A stretch of 64,000 nt of DNA from Symbiodinium natans (GCA_905221605.1 CAJNDS010002479.1:1127319-1191318); one strand, 5' to 3'. Shown: positions 31,920 to 43,006, counted from the first letter of the stretch. Numbers and translations are program-made. Notes: generated from the sequence alone by a model not told the origin.

Positions 31920-34240
31920 AATCCCTTCTGGGGTGTTGGGAGTGCAGAGCCGGGCGCTGGGGATTCTCTGTGCACCCTGGGGCTGGGCAGGGATAATGAC
32001 TGGGCTTCTCTGCAGGCTTCTCCGAGTTTAGGGTTTAGGGTTTAGGGTTTGGGGTTTAGGGTTTAGGGTTTAGGGTTTAGGGTTAAGGGTTAAGGGTTTA
32101 GGGGACGATGCGAGGAGGCCAGGAGCATGGTGGACTTGACACCTAACCCCACACACACACATCGAAGGGCCTTTAGATCAACCTTAGGCTTTCGGGTTTA
32201 GGGTTCAGGGCAACCCACATCCTCAACCCTCAGACCTAAACCACCTAGGGCCCAAGAATCCCAAGAAGACAAGGCCATGTTGGGGGGGGGGGGGGGGGGT
32301 CATACTTGAACGCCCATGTCCAAGCTCAGCTGCTTAGGCGTTTTGGTGTCTGTTTGGGGGGGTTCAGGGTTAGGCTGTGTAAAGTTCGGGTTGTCATAGG
32401 GCCTCTCAAAATCTGAGCCGCAGGTTTCAAAAACAAGCCCAAAGTAAACTAGAAGCCCAAAAAAACCTCAAAGCCCGAGGCCCCTAAACCCTAAACCGTA
32501 CACGCCCTAAGCCCCCTGACTGACATCAGAAAACCTTAGCCCTAAAATCCCGAAGCCCTAAGAGCCTTAAACACCCTGAAAGCCCAAACCCCTAAACCCT
32601 GAAAGCCCCAAAGTCTCTACAGTCGTAATGTCCTTGTAGTCTAGTACCCTTGTCTTTGCGTAGGCAGCATGACAAAATGAAGCTCAGGACACCAAAAGAA
32701 CCTTAAACCCCGTAAACACTACAACTGCCACAACCTGAAGGAGCTAACCCCCCTGATAACCCCGCTCCCTTAAGCACCCTATTATAACCCCTCCCCCAGC
32801 CACCCCCACGTAACAATGACAAAAGCAAAAAAAACTGCGCCAGCCTCTGCTCAAGAGCCTCGCAGAAGCCCTGGGCGTGCGACTCAGAGTCCGCTTGTGT
32901 GTGTGGGCGGGGGGGGGGGGGGGGGGGTGTGAGGGTTTGATGGCTTTGGGGTTGGACGGCTTTAAGGTTTAGGGGGAAGTGCTTTAGGGTTTTCACGGTT
33001 TTAGGTTTGTAGGGTTATGTGTTTTGGGCTGCAGGCGTTGGGGCTCAGGGCGCTTGTTGGTATAGAAAGCTCAGGTCTTGTGAGTTAGGGTTTTCGGGGT
33101 TTTCGGTTGACGGCTTGGGGCGAAGATTTTGACCGTGGGATGTGGGGCTTTCGAGACAGAAAGTTTGCTCAGGCTTCATCGGAGGCACGGCTCCCGGTGG
33201 GCTCGCCAGCAGGCCGGGGCCCGGGGCTTCCATGTTCAGGCCTAAACCCTAGAAGCCCTAAACCCTGAACCCTCAACTCTAAACCCTAAGCCCTAAACCC
33301 TAAACCCTATAAGACCCTCAATAATTAAGGGAATATGAAGTTCCAGCGGGATCCTTAAGAACTTTGGAGATGCAGCAGGATCAGGATCCTTCATAAGAAT
33401 TTTGGGAAGAGTCCTTCTTCAGGGATATCACAGCAATCAAGGTTTCGGGTTTCTTGAGGCCTCAGTAGGTTCGACAAACCCCCGGTGACCCCCTGAACAG
33501 TCGAAGCCCGAATTGGGCCCTCTTTATCAAGGCAGTCTAGAGATTTTTCCCCGAGCAGTATGTAAACTCCAAGGGGGTCTAGGGTAAGAGGGGCCGGATC
33601 GGCTAGTACCTGCGGCGCGTCCACATGGCGCCCGCATGCGCCCGCGCTGCGGACCATGGTTTAGTTTGAATCCTGCTCGCATTTTGGCGCGGGCGTGGGT
33701 GCGCTCGCCGTCCTCGATCTTGTTTTGGATTAGGACCCAGAGTAGGCCCCTGTTCCCTCTTTTTTGAATCTTTTATGGGTTTGCACCCCTTTTTCTTTTC
33801 CTTCTGTAGGTTACTCTTGGGTCTAGTGGATTTTGGAAGATCTGGGCACGCACAAGGTGCCCGCGAGCATCGGCCTAAGTAGGACCCAGGCGCTGCTGTA
33901 AAGAAGGGTACAAGACTCCGGGCACCCCGCGGTGGTTTACGGTTTGGGGTGTCGGGTTCAGGGTTTATAGGTGTCTACTTCACGTTGTCCATGGCGCCCT
34001 GTGTTTTTAGGGTTTGGGGTTGATCAAAGCCCATATTGTTTGTGCACTTCATGTCCCACACACTAGAAGCCAGATGTGTTGCACCCCTTCCCCAAACCCT
34101 CAACCCTAAACCCTCAACCCTCCCATTTTGGAGTCTCGCGCCCTCTTGCGCCCTCATTAAACTCCTAAACCCTAAACTCTAAACCCTAAACTCTAGACCC
34201 TAAACAACCCTAAACCCCAAACCCTGAACCCCAAACCCTA
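31920..34240. other. Mostly intron-like; weak open blocks
   Basis: Heptamer filler, G-runs (32,281-32,299; 32,910-32,927) and a family G fragment near 32,735-32,790. Weak open blocks: 31,945-32,025 (GAGDSLCTLGLGRDNDW) and both flanks of the family A copy at 33.7 kb. None has enough support for a gene call. Confidence 0.4.
33733..33826. mobile_element. Family A copy, possible intron
   Basis: GGATTAG|GACCCAGAGTAGG at the left and CTCTTGGGTCTAG|TGGATT at the right, with a TAG repeat on both sides. Removing GACCC...CTAG leaves open frames across the join in two phases (for example GLVDFGRSGHAQ). Confidence 0.6.
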
Positions 34241-34257
34241 AGCCCTAAACCCGCGAG

Positions 34258-34296
34258 GCGGTGGGACGACACCACCCCCATGCACTGGGCGGCGGA
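34258..34296 (+). CDS. Ankyrin gene A, exon 1
   Basis: Acceptor GCGAG|GCGG, donor GGCGGA|GCCGGG. Reads RWDDTTPMHWAA plus two bases of a Glu codon completed by exon 2. TPMHWAA is the ankyrin TPLHxAA turn. Gene B opens with the same phase (AG|G CAG TGG). Confidence 0.75.
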
Positions 34297-37200
34297 GCCG
34301 GGACTCCTTGGGGGGGAGGAAGTGGATTTAGGGTTTAGGGTTTAGGGTTTAGGGTTTAGGGTTTAGGGTTTAGGGTTTAGGGTTTAGGGCAAGTTTAGGC
34401 TTGGTTAAGGGCCTTAGGGCTTTAGGTTTTTGTTTTTTTTTGCGGTTTTGGGGCTCCGAGGGTTTTAGGGTTTGGGGTTTTCGTGTGTTTGGTTTTAGGG
34501 TTGTGGGTTTAGGGCTTAGGGTTCTGAATTTCCGTGTTGAGGGTTTAGGGTAAGTTTAGAGTTTAGGGTCTTAGGGTTTTGTTTCTTGGGGTTTAGCCAT
34601 TGGGGTTTAGGGTTTTCGGGTTCAATGTTGAGGGTGAAGGGTTTTAGAGTTTAGGGTTTTACGGTTGCAGGGTTTCAGGGTTTAGGGTGTTAGGGCTTTC
34701 GGGTTCTCAGGTTTTAGGATTTTCGGGTTTTAGGAACTCAGGGTTTTAGCGTTTTAGGGTTTTTGCGTCAGAAGTTGACTGCGCCTACCGGTGGGACTCG
34801 CGCTGGGGCGACGTGAGTTTGCAGGAATTCGGGACGATCAGTGTTTGCCGCATGATGGCGAAGAAGCCTGGCATCAGCGTTTGCATCGTGGGGTCTAGTG
34901 ACAACCAAAATTTGTCGATGAAGATCCCGATTTCGGATAGCTGCCCACAAGGCGATGAGCACTCCGCGCAATGGATGAAGTACTTGTCTGACGCCGTGCG
35001 TCGTGTGATGAGGCTGACATGGAGCATCTGCTCGGAATTGCAACTCTTTCCACAGTGTTTAGGGTTTGGGGTTTTAGGGTTTATAGGGTTTTAGGGTTTA
35101 GGGGTATTGGGGTTTGGGGGTTTTAGGGTTTTAGGGTTTTAGGGTTCTTGTAGGGGTTTTAGGGTTGCAGGGCGTTGTAGGGTTCGGGGTTTTGCAGGGT
35201 TTTAGGCTTTGGGGTTGCAGGTTTTTTAGGGCTTTACGGTTTTAGGGGTTTCAGGGTGTTAAAGTTTTAGGGGTTTAGGTTTAGGGTTTCATGGTTTTAG
35301 GGTTTCAAGGCTTTAGGGTTTTCTCGCTTTTGGGTTTGAGGGCTTTAGTTTAGGGTGTCTAGGGGCCATAGGGTTCTTCAGGGAGGGGGGTTCAAGGGGT
35401 GTGAGTAACCCAACAATCCCGAATACTCCCTAAGGCTCCCTAAGCTTGCCTAAGGCTCCCACCCCCCATTAACCCCCCCCCCTTAAGAATCCTATAAGGT
35501 AAGGGTTCGCAGCCGAAGTTGAGGAATTGCTTTGCCATTGGTTTCTCGAGCGGGGGGGTCTGGGGTGTATGTTGCTGGTCTTTGCTGGTGTTCTCAGAAA
35601 CCTTGTGCTCTACACCAACGGTCAAGGTAGCCTAAACCCTAAACTCTACCCCCTCAACCCTAAACCCTCAACTACTGTCTAAACCCGAAACCCTAAAACC
35701 TAAACCCTAAACCTTAGCCCTAAACCCTAAACCCTAAACCCCAAACCCCATACCCTATAAACCCTAAACCATAATAGCCTATCGGCTACGGGGTTAGGGC
35801 CGAAGCTGTGGCTGCTGCGATCCAGGCACGGGCGTCGAGACGTGGCAGAGTACCTCTTGAGGTGCACGGAAGAGAGGGTTTAGGGTTAAGGGGTTTTGGG
35901 GTCTCAGGGTCTTAGGGTCTTAGGGTTTAGGGTTTTGGGGATTTGGGTTTTGGGGGGGTTTGGGGATTTTCGGATTTAGGGTGAAGGGCCTTGTTGCATT
36001 TGCCACAAGAGCCCCAGAGCTATGTGTTCAAGGGCATTTCGTAGCTAGGTCTTGGGCTCGGTAGGTTTAGGGTTTAACCCTAAACCCCTAAACCCCTACT
36101 TTTCCCATGAACCTTCAAGTGCACGCCCCTACTCACCCAAGGTCCACCACAAACTCAGAAGCCTTGTGGCTAGCGCGGAACTGCCCTCGCACCCCTAATC
36201 CATCAACCCTCTAAGCTCCTAGATTCCAGCGTTCGGTGCAGGCCAGGCCCCCCTAAACCCTAAACACTAAACCCTAAAGCCTAAACTCTAAACCCTAAAC
36301 CCTAGACCCTAACCCTCAGGCCTAACCCGTATAAGCCCTAAACCCTCAGCTGCCTTTCTGCCAGCCACCTGCGAGGCAAAAGGGCGGAGATGTCCTGCTG
36401 CGCATGCCCGATCGGCAAGGAGGGGCTATGGGCAAGGGTTGGGGTGCTGCCTTTTTGACGCTGTATTTTTTGGGTAGGGTGTGGGGTTTGGGGTTTAGGG
36501 TTTAGGGTTTAGGGTTTAGGGTTTAGGGTTCACGTGCATGTCTCTAAGTAGGGAAAATGGGCAAGTTCCAGACTTGTCTTGCTGGCAGCTTCAGAGAAAG
36601 TTACGGGTTGGTACGGTTTAGGGTTTAGGATTTAGGGTCTAGGGTTTAGGGTTTAGGGTTCCGGGTATAGGGTATAGGGTTTAGGGTTTAGGGTTAGGGT
36701 TAGGGAGAAAGTTACGGGTTGGTATTGCCTCACCCCCCGCGCCCCCCAATTGAAGGGGCAGAGAGGAACCCTAAACCCTAAACCCTAAACCCTAAACCCT
36801 ACCCCTAAACCCTAAACCCTAAACCCTAAATCCTAAACCCTAAACCCTAAACCCTAAACCCTAAACCCTAAACCCTAAACCCTAAACCCTAACCCCACAC
36901 ACATGGAGACGAAGAGGCCATACCCCGCTTGACGTGGCGGCCCACCACAACCAGGCGGATTCGAAGGGACTGGAGACGGTTCTGCCAGGAGCTGTACCCG
37001 CTGTACCTCATCAGGGTTTAGGGTTTAGGGTTGGGAGCTACTTGGGTGTTTACGATAATGGGGGTACCTTTTTGGGGTCCTCATTAGAAGGGATCCTACC
37101 ATGTGGGTTCCCAGTAGACACACACACCTTAAATTAAACCCTAAGTTGCTAAACCCTGAATCACGAAACCCTAAAATTCTCGAGGGTTTAGGGCTTAGGG

Positions 37201-40200
37201 TTTAGGGGGGGTTAGGGTTTAGGGGTCTAGGGCTTCGGGCTTAAGGCTTATAAGGCTTAAGGCTTAGGGTCTTAGGATGCCGCAGAGCTTCAGAGCGAGC
37301 CGTCGAAGTTTATCAAATCTGTTGGGCTTCTCCCTTCTAGAACCCAAAAAACAATAGGCAAATAAATTAATATATATATATATATATCTAGATCAAGTAC
37401 GTGTGTATATATATATATATGTATTTATTTTTTGCATATACATAGGTGGAAAAGCATGTGTTCAAGAACGTTTCATCCTTCCAGTCCACCTGTTCCTGGA
37501 GAAATGACTTGTCCTTTCTTTTCCTTAAACCCTAAACCCGAAACGCTAAACCCGAAACCCTATAACTTCTGAACAACACGATACAGCCGACAGAGGACCC
37601 GAACCTCGGGGCCTGCATGAACCAAGGGCTTTTAGTACGTAGCTGCTATGATAGGGTTTAGGGTTTAGGGAATTGGGTTCGGATTCTAGAGAACAGGTAG
37701 CCTGGGGTATGGGATCCCAAAACGGCGTAGCTCCTAGCCCCCTTAGGATTGTAGAATCGCGAGGTCTTCGGAAACCGATTGCTCTGTAAGATCCCTACAA
37801 CCCTAAACCCTACACCCCAAAAAACCCTCAACCCCATAATGGCTTAAACCCGAAACCCTAAACCCTCAACCTATCCTTGGACACTGGGAGGTGAGTGTCC
37901 TCCACTTCCTGCGCAACAACATGGCCATCCCACCCGACCGTGCGGAGGCTCTTCAGGCACGGGGTCTGCCATTTTGGGGTTTAGGGTTTAGGGTTCAGGG
38001 TTTAGGGTTTCGGGTTTAGGGTTTGGGGTTTAGGCTTTAGGGTATATAGGTTTTTTTTTTCGATCTGCCAGCCATGCTGTTCACCGACGCACTGGATGCG
38101 TGGTTCGGCGCTCCAAAAGAGGCTGCCATACTATCTCATATGCTTGACAGAGAAACATGGTACCGGCCGCAAGCAGGTGCATCGTTGAGTTGAGTTCAGT
38201 TAACTTTTAGGGCTTTAGCCTTTAGGGTCGTCAGCTTCAAGCCTGTCGTTTGACTTTAGGGTTTGGGGCTTTACGGTTTGTTATGGTTGAAGGTTTAGGG
38301 TTGTATAGGGCGGAACAACTCAAGCGAGCAACAGAGATGCCCTCGCCGTGCTGGCAACAACCACTCTAATCTACAGCCGCCCAAAATCTTAACCCTAAAC
38401 CCTAAAGCCCAAACCCTAAACCCTAAACCCTAAACCCTGAACCCTGAACCGTGAATCCTGAACCCTGAACCCTGAACCCTGAACCCTAAACCCTCACCAT
38501 GTGGTTTTTTGCTAGAACTCAACCTGTGAGCCTTTGAAACTGCTGCCGCCCTCCGCAACCCTGTCTATGTCCGTCCCATAGCCCCAAACCCTAAACCCCA
38601 AACCCCAAACCCTGCTAAACGCTTAGGACCCCCCCCCCCCCCCCCCCCCCCCCCCAATTCAAAGCCTGAAATCCTACACCCTCATACCTAAGCCCGATCC
38701 CAATAATGCTAGCCTTATCCATAAATCCATAAACTCCAAACCCTTAACCTAAACCCTAAACCCTAAACCCTAAACCCTAAACCCTAAACCCTAAACCCTA
38801 AACCCCAAACCCTAAACCCTAAACCCTAAACCCTAAACCCTAAACCCTAAACCCTAAACCCTAAACCCTAAACCCTAAACCCTAAACCCTAAACCCTAAA
38901 CCCTAAACCCTAAACCCTAAACCCTAGGCCCTGCCTGCTTGCGGAAGGAGCCGCCTGCTCGATTTCCGGGGCTGCCTCCTGCCTACCGTGAGGTTCTCAA
39001 GCAGGTGCCGGCCCGGCTTTGGTCCTTGGTTTAGGGTTTAGGGTTTAGGGTTTAGGGTTTAGGGTTTAGGGTTTAGGGTTTAGGGTTTGAGGGTTCCGGG
39101 CCTATCAGGGGTTTAGGGGTGTAGTGCAATTGGCATTTTCAGGGTCCCCCACGATCATTGCTAACACTCCAAAGCCCTAAAACCGTAACCCTAAAACCCC
39201 AAAACTCCAAAACCCTTAAACTCTACCTGGGTCTCTACTTACCCACACTTAGTAGTAGCTACTCCTCAATTAGTAGGTACAGCCCAATTAACTCTAGGTA
39301 AAGAGGTAAAGCCCTAAAACCCCAAACCCATGAAACCCTGAGAAGAGAAAAAAGAATACCTCAAAAACCTCAAAACCCTAAACCCCCAACCCTAAACCCA
39401 AAACCCTAAACCCTAAACCCTAAACCTAAACCCTAACCCCTGAGCCGCAGGTGGAGTCCACGGGCTGGCAGTCGGTGCATTGGAAGGAGGGCAGCACTCC
39501 CAGAGTTTCCCCGCAAACCCCCCCCGCCGGAAAAACGATCCAGAAACCCCCCCAAAAAAGCCCTGTACCCTGAACCCTAAACCCTAAACCCTAAACCCCA
39601 AACCCTAAACCTTAAGCCCCTGCCCTAAACCCTAAGCCCCAAACCCTTGCCTTAAGGCCTGAACCCCAAACCCTGAACCCTCAACCCGAACGCGTGGGTT
39701 TGGGGCTTCGGGCTTCAGACCGACTTGAAGGTGAATGGGTGCTTCTAAGTAGGGCTGTATGAATAAGGTAACCATATGAAGCAGGGTTTATAATACTGTT
39801 ACTGGTGAGTGTATATAAGGATCCTTTTAAACATTGGTGAGCGTATATACCGGCTGTCCTTTCGGGGGTGCAAGAAATATATACCCTACTTCTTATGAGA
39901 GCTGTAGTCGAGGTAGTCGTAACCCTAGTTTATAGCAACCCCGAAGCTTTAAAAAGTAGGGTTACCCTATGTCTGGGTTTAGGCTTGCGGCTGCAACCCC
40001 TTAAGGTTACAGGGTTTAGGGCCTGATTTTAGGATTTCATATTTAGCCACAAGGGTAAGGGTTTAGGGCGTAGGGTTTTGGGTTTGGGGTTTCAGGGGTT
40101 CCCCTCGAGAAAGGTCTAGAGGGTTGAGGGACGGTTTCCGTAGAGGTAGGGAATCCCCCTCAAAGTTCCCAGGGTAGGGTTTAGGGTTCATAAGGGAAGC

Positions 40201-42561
40201 CCAACACCCTCAATCAGATACCCCATCCTTGCTTCCCTTTGCCCAGGCTATACCATGCTGCACTGGGCGGCGCAAAAGAACGAGGCTGGGGGGTTTAGGG
40301 TTTAGGGTTTAGGGTTTAGGGTTTAGGGTTTAGGGTTTAGGGTTTAGGGTTTAGGGCCTGGTCCCCCCCCCCACACCTTAAGCCCTAATGACGTACGCGG
40401 TTTAGGGTCCGGGTTTTATGGCTTTGGCTGCAACCCTAAACCCGAAACCCTAAACCCTAAACCCTAAACCCCGGATGCCTTGCAACTAGATGTCATTCAA
40501 TCCAGAATACATTTATAGGGGGGGGGGGGGGGGTTGAAATTAGGGGCCAATTAGGGGTACCTTATTGGGGTCCTTATTCTAGGGACTCTAGGGGAATCCT
40601 ATTATTTGGGTGTCTAGATTTGGGGGGTCCTTCATTTTCGTAAACCACTACATATACATGTATATATATATGTATATGTATACATGCTGTATATAGTCAT
40701 GTAATACCCGAAACCCTAAATCCTAAACCCTAAACGGGAAGTGCCCACAATTCTACGGTGCGTGGCTACAGGCCTACTTGAGCTGAACTACTAAGGCCTG
40801 GCAGCCCTAGGGCCCCAAAGCCTAGAACACCAAGCTCTACAACCCGAACGTCCGAAGTCAGGGAGAGAATGTGGTGTATGGTTTAGGGTTTAGGGCTTAG
40901 GGTTTAGGGTTTAGGGTTAAGGGTTAAGGGTTTAGGGTGTAGGGTTTAGGGTTAATATGGGTGGTGGCAGAAGGGTTTCCAACCTCGGTGGGGTCCCGGA
41001 ACTTCGTCGATCTGGGTGGCGGTTCGTGGGGTTCGTGGGATTCCTGTCTCAGGCAAGTTCGCAGTAGCTTCGAACCTGACACAGTGTTGCAGCGGCTTTG
41101 TGTCAAGAAAGTCTGTAAAACTTAGTGACCTAAAGCTTCTGCAAAAGCCCCTTAACTCTAGGGCTCCAAGTATACAAAAAAAAACATTGGGGTCTTAAGT
41201 CTGTAAAGAATGCCGACTTTGGGCTTTTTACAGCCTTAGGGTAATGACATTTGCAGTTCTGTCGTCTTTACACAAAACCCAGCCAAGCACAGGTCAAAAG
41301 GAACTATAGAATTTACACCACGATTGTCTCGAACCAAGCCGTTCGGCCGTTCAAAGTTTAGGCCCCAACCTTTTTGTTTACCCATGCGAAAGCCCGAAAA
41401 GCCCTGTACCTCACAAACCAAAGCCCTAACCCTAAAATCCTCGAAGCCATATACTTGGGACCCATCTGAACCCTCAAGCCTTCAAGCCCCAAAACTGCAC
41501 AACCCTAAGCCCTAAACCCCCAATACCCTAACAAACCCTAGAACCCTAAAAACTCTAGGAAACACTCAACAACCCTAAAAACACCTAGAACTAAACAAAC
41601 AAACCCTGAAAAACCTTAAAAACATTTGGCGCTCGAAACCAGGCAGCCCTTGCCAAGCATCTGCTGTCCCTGGGAGCCGACCCCGACGCCAGAGACTCCA
41701 TGGCCGGACCATATTGCGATTTTGAGGGTTTAGGGTTTTGGGTTTTGGGTTTTAGGGTTACGAAAATAGGGGACCCTAATATAGACATTCCCTGAAAAAA
41801 TAAGGGCCCCAATCAGGTACCCCTAATTGTGGAACCCCTCATTTCCCCAAAGCTTCCCATTCGTGCATCAAGGAAAGCCGCATGAAGTTTATTGTTTAGG
41901 GTCTAGGGTGGCCTCACACAGGGTTTAGGGAGTGTTCTTTACTTCAGGGGCTCTAAGAGTGTCTGAGTTCAGGGTTGAGTCACAAGCGAAGCCCCTGCCG
42001 CCAGAACTCTGATCCCGAAGCCACACACCCAACTTGCAAGCCGAAGCCGAGCCCGGTAGCTATAAGGAACTAGTTAGGGTTACAAGTACCTGAAGGTAAT
42101 AATGTAGGTTATCTCACTTCTAACCCTACTAAGAAACTGCTCATGAACCTTCAAGTAACCCTAAACCCTACACCCTAAACCCTACACCCCAAACCCTACA
42201 CCCCAAACCCTAGTTAGGGTTGGTTCCAAGTGCCTGAAGGTTATAATGTAGGTTACCTCACTGCTAACCCTACAAAAATATACCGAGGAACCTTCCGGTA
42301 TCCCTAAACCCGAAACCCCAACCCCAAACCCCAAACCCCAAACCCCAAGCCCCAAACCCTAAACCCCAAACCCCAAACCCCAAACCCTAAACCCCAAACC
42401 CCAAACCCCAAACCCTAAACCCTACACCCCAAACCCCAAACCCTAAACCCTAAACCCTAAAAGTAAGCTGTAACCAACGACCCCCCCCATGCGCAGCACC
42501 AGCGGACGCCTCTGGACATCGCGGAGCGCCAGGGCAGCCACGAGGCCTCGGAGCAGTTGAG
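34258..42561 (+). CDS. Ankyrin-repeat protein gene A (multi-exon)
   Basis: Ten exons rebuilt by eye: 34,258-34,296; 35,826-35,861; 36,376-36,419; 36,917-36,954; 37,891-37,963; 38,928-39,004; 39,451-39,490; 40,247-40,284; 41,643-41,702; 42,497-42,561 (end approximate). Exon lengths and phases agree at all nine junctions. The product has at least two ankyrin blocks separated by a linker: TPMHWAAEHGRRDVAEYLL...DRQGHTPLDVAAHHNQ, and EGYTMLHWAAQKNE then AALAKHLLSLGADPDARDSM then HQRTPLDIAERQG. Ankyrin repeats are protein-binding helix pairs; partner and location cannot be told. Introns are 0.5-1.5 kb and largely telomere-like repeats. Start and 3' end are not fixed. Confidence 0.8.
34325..34388. 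repeat. TTTAGGG array in ankyrin A intron 1
   Basis: Nine regular units about 30 bp after exon 1. Confidence 0.95.
34825..35055 (+). other. Open block nested in ankyrin A intron 1
   Basis: Open 77 codons after TTTGCAG: FGTISVCRMMAKKPGISVCI, then SSDNQNLSMKIPISDSC. The - strand is also open in two frames (34,768-35,043; 34,785-35,027). Because exons 1 and 2 join directly in phase, this cannot be a constitutive exon. It may be a nested gene, an alternative exon, a relic, or chance. Confidence 0.35.
35381..35490. mobile_element. Family G copy in ankyrin A intron 1
   Basis: CAGGGAGGGGGGTTCAAGGGG ... CTCCCTAAGGCTCCCTAAG ... AACCCCCCCCCTTAAG. Diverged relative of 26,211-26,337; no clear target duplication. 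Confidence 0.6.
35826..35861 (+). CDS. Ankyrin gene A, exon 2
   Basis: Acceptor ATCCAG|GCAC, donor CTTGAG|GTGCAC (GT). With exon 1 it gives AAEHGRRDVAEYLLR, placing the LL pair at the correct distance from TPMH. Confidence 0.75.
36376..36419 (+). CDS. Ankyrin gene A, exon 3
   Basis: Acceptor TGCGAG|GCA, donor CGGCAAG|GAGGGG (GA). Reads QKGGDVLLRMPDRQ, the variable loop ending in the D-x-x-G turn completed by exon 4. Confidence 0.65.
36772..36895. repeat. CCCTAAA array in ankyrin A intron 3
   Basis: About 17 units just upstream of exon 4, ending in CCCCACACACATGG. Confidence 0.95.
36917..36954 (+). CDS. Ankyrin gene A, exon 4
   Basis: Acceptor CGAAGAG|GCC, donor AACCAG|GCGGAT (GC). Reads GHTPLDVAAHHNQ with the first G shared with exon 3. 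TPLDVAA is diagnostic of ankyrin. Confidence 0.8.
37370..37425. repeat. TA microsatellites
   Basis: Two (TA)n tracts flanking TCTAGATCAAGTACGTGTG within an intron. Confidence 0.9.
37891..37963 (+). CDS. Ankyrin gene A, exon 5
   Basis: Acceptor CTGGGAG|GTG, donor CACGGG|GTCTGC. VSVLHFLRNNMAIPPDRAEA then LQAR. Joined to exon 4, HHNQVSVLHFL matches the second ankyrin helix. Confidence 0.6.
38627..38656. repeat. Poly-C tract
   Basis: About 27 consecutive C within an intron. Confidence 0.95.
38750..38927. repeat. Longest CCCTAAA array, merging into an acceptor
   Basis: About 25 units, only one variant. The last unit reads CCCTAG, and exon 6 begins at the next base, so the array itself supplies a pyrimidine-rich tract and the AG. 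Confidence 0.9.
38928..39004 (+). CDS. Ankyrin gene A, exon 6 (linker)
   Basis: Acceptor CCCTAG|GCC, donor AAGCAG|GTGCCG. Reads PACLRKEPPARFPGLPPAYR then EVLKQ. Proline-rich linker between the ankyrin blocks; the phase fits both neighbours. Confidence 0.55.
39029..39088. repeat. TTTAGGG array
   Basis: Eight units shortly after exon 6. Confidence 0.95.
39451..39490 (+). CDS. Ankyrin gene A, exon 7
   Basis: Acceptor GCCGCAG|GTG, donor AAGGAGG|GCAGC (GC). Reads VESTGWQSVHWKE plus one base of Gly. It leads straight into exon 8. Confidence 0.7.
39770..39895. mobile_element. Family H element, inverted copy
   Basis: GAAGCAGGGTTTATAATACTG, TTACTGGTGAGTGTATATAAG and AGCGTATATACCGG: the reverse complement of 24,926-25,055. 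The left flank carries the family C words ACTTGAAGGTGAATGGGTG. Confidence 0.65.
40247..40284 (+). CDS. Ankyrin gene A, exon 8
   Basis: Acceptor TTTGCCCAG|GC, donor AACGAG|GCTGGG (GC). Reads YTMLHWAAQKNE, first helix of an ankyrin repeat. Confidence 0.85.
40292..40358. repeat. TTTAGGG array in ankyrin A intron 8
   Basis: Nine units starting only 7 bp after exon 8. Confidence 0.95.
41643..41702 (+). CDS. Ankyrin gene A, exon 9
   Basis: Acceptor GAAACCAG|GCA, donor TCCATG|GCCGG (GC), exactly 20 codons: AALAKHLLSLGADPDARDSM. Second helix and the GADP loop. With exon 8 the spacing from T to G of GAD equals the ankyrin consensus. Confidence 0.9.
42054..42155. mobile_element. Family C copy
   Basis: GGTAGCTATAAGGAACTAG ... 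AATGTAGGTTATCTCACTTC ... CTCATGAACCTTCAAGTA. A second, related copy follows at 42,209-42,301. Confidence 0.6.
42209..42301. mobile_element. Family C copy, neighbour
   Basis: CTAGTTAGGGTTGGTTCCAAG ... AATGTAGGTTACCTCACTGC ... AGGAACCTTCCGGTA. Separated from the first by CCCTACACCCCAAA filler. Confidence 0.6.
42497..42561 (+). CDS. Ankyrin gene A, exon 10
   Basis: Acceptor ATGCGCAG|CAC in phase with exon 9: HQRTPLDIAERQGSHEASEQ. TPLDIAERQG is a standard ankyrin helix. The donor is uncertain, so the right edge is approximate. Confidence 0.8.
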
Positions 42562-43006
42562 GGGTTGTACAGGGTTCATGGGTTTAGGGCTTGGTAGGGT
42601 TTAGGGTTTAGGGTTTAGGGTTTAGGGTTTAGGGTTTGGGGTTTAGGGTTTAGGGTTTAGGGTTCCCTAAGCCTGAACCCGAAACCCTGAACCTTTTGGG
42701 GGGTTCAAGACTTTGGGATCATGAGTCTGGGGCTCCAGAATGGGGCACGAATCGCTTAGTGTTCCATGGACACGTGCCAGAATCCCTACTTTTTTGGGGG
42801 TTTAGGGTCATCCCTCAACCCTAAGCCCTAAACTCTAAACCCTAAACTCAACCCTAAACCCTACACCCTAGACCCTAAACTGAACCCTACATTCCCCCCC
42901 AGTCGCCGCACTGCGTATACCATGCTGCAAGGTGGCTGCAGTCCTCCGCCCTGCAACAAGGACTCCCAAGCATTGGGCCAAGGGGGCGAGGGGGCGAGGG
43001 GCGGGG

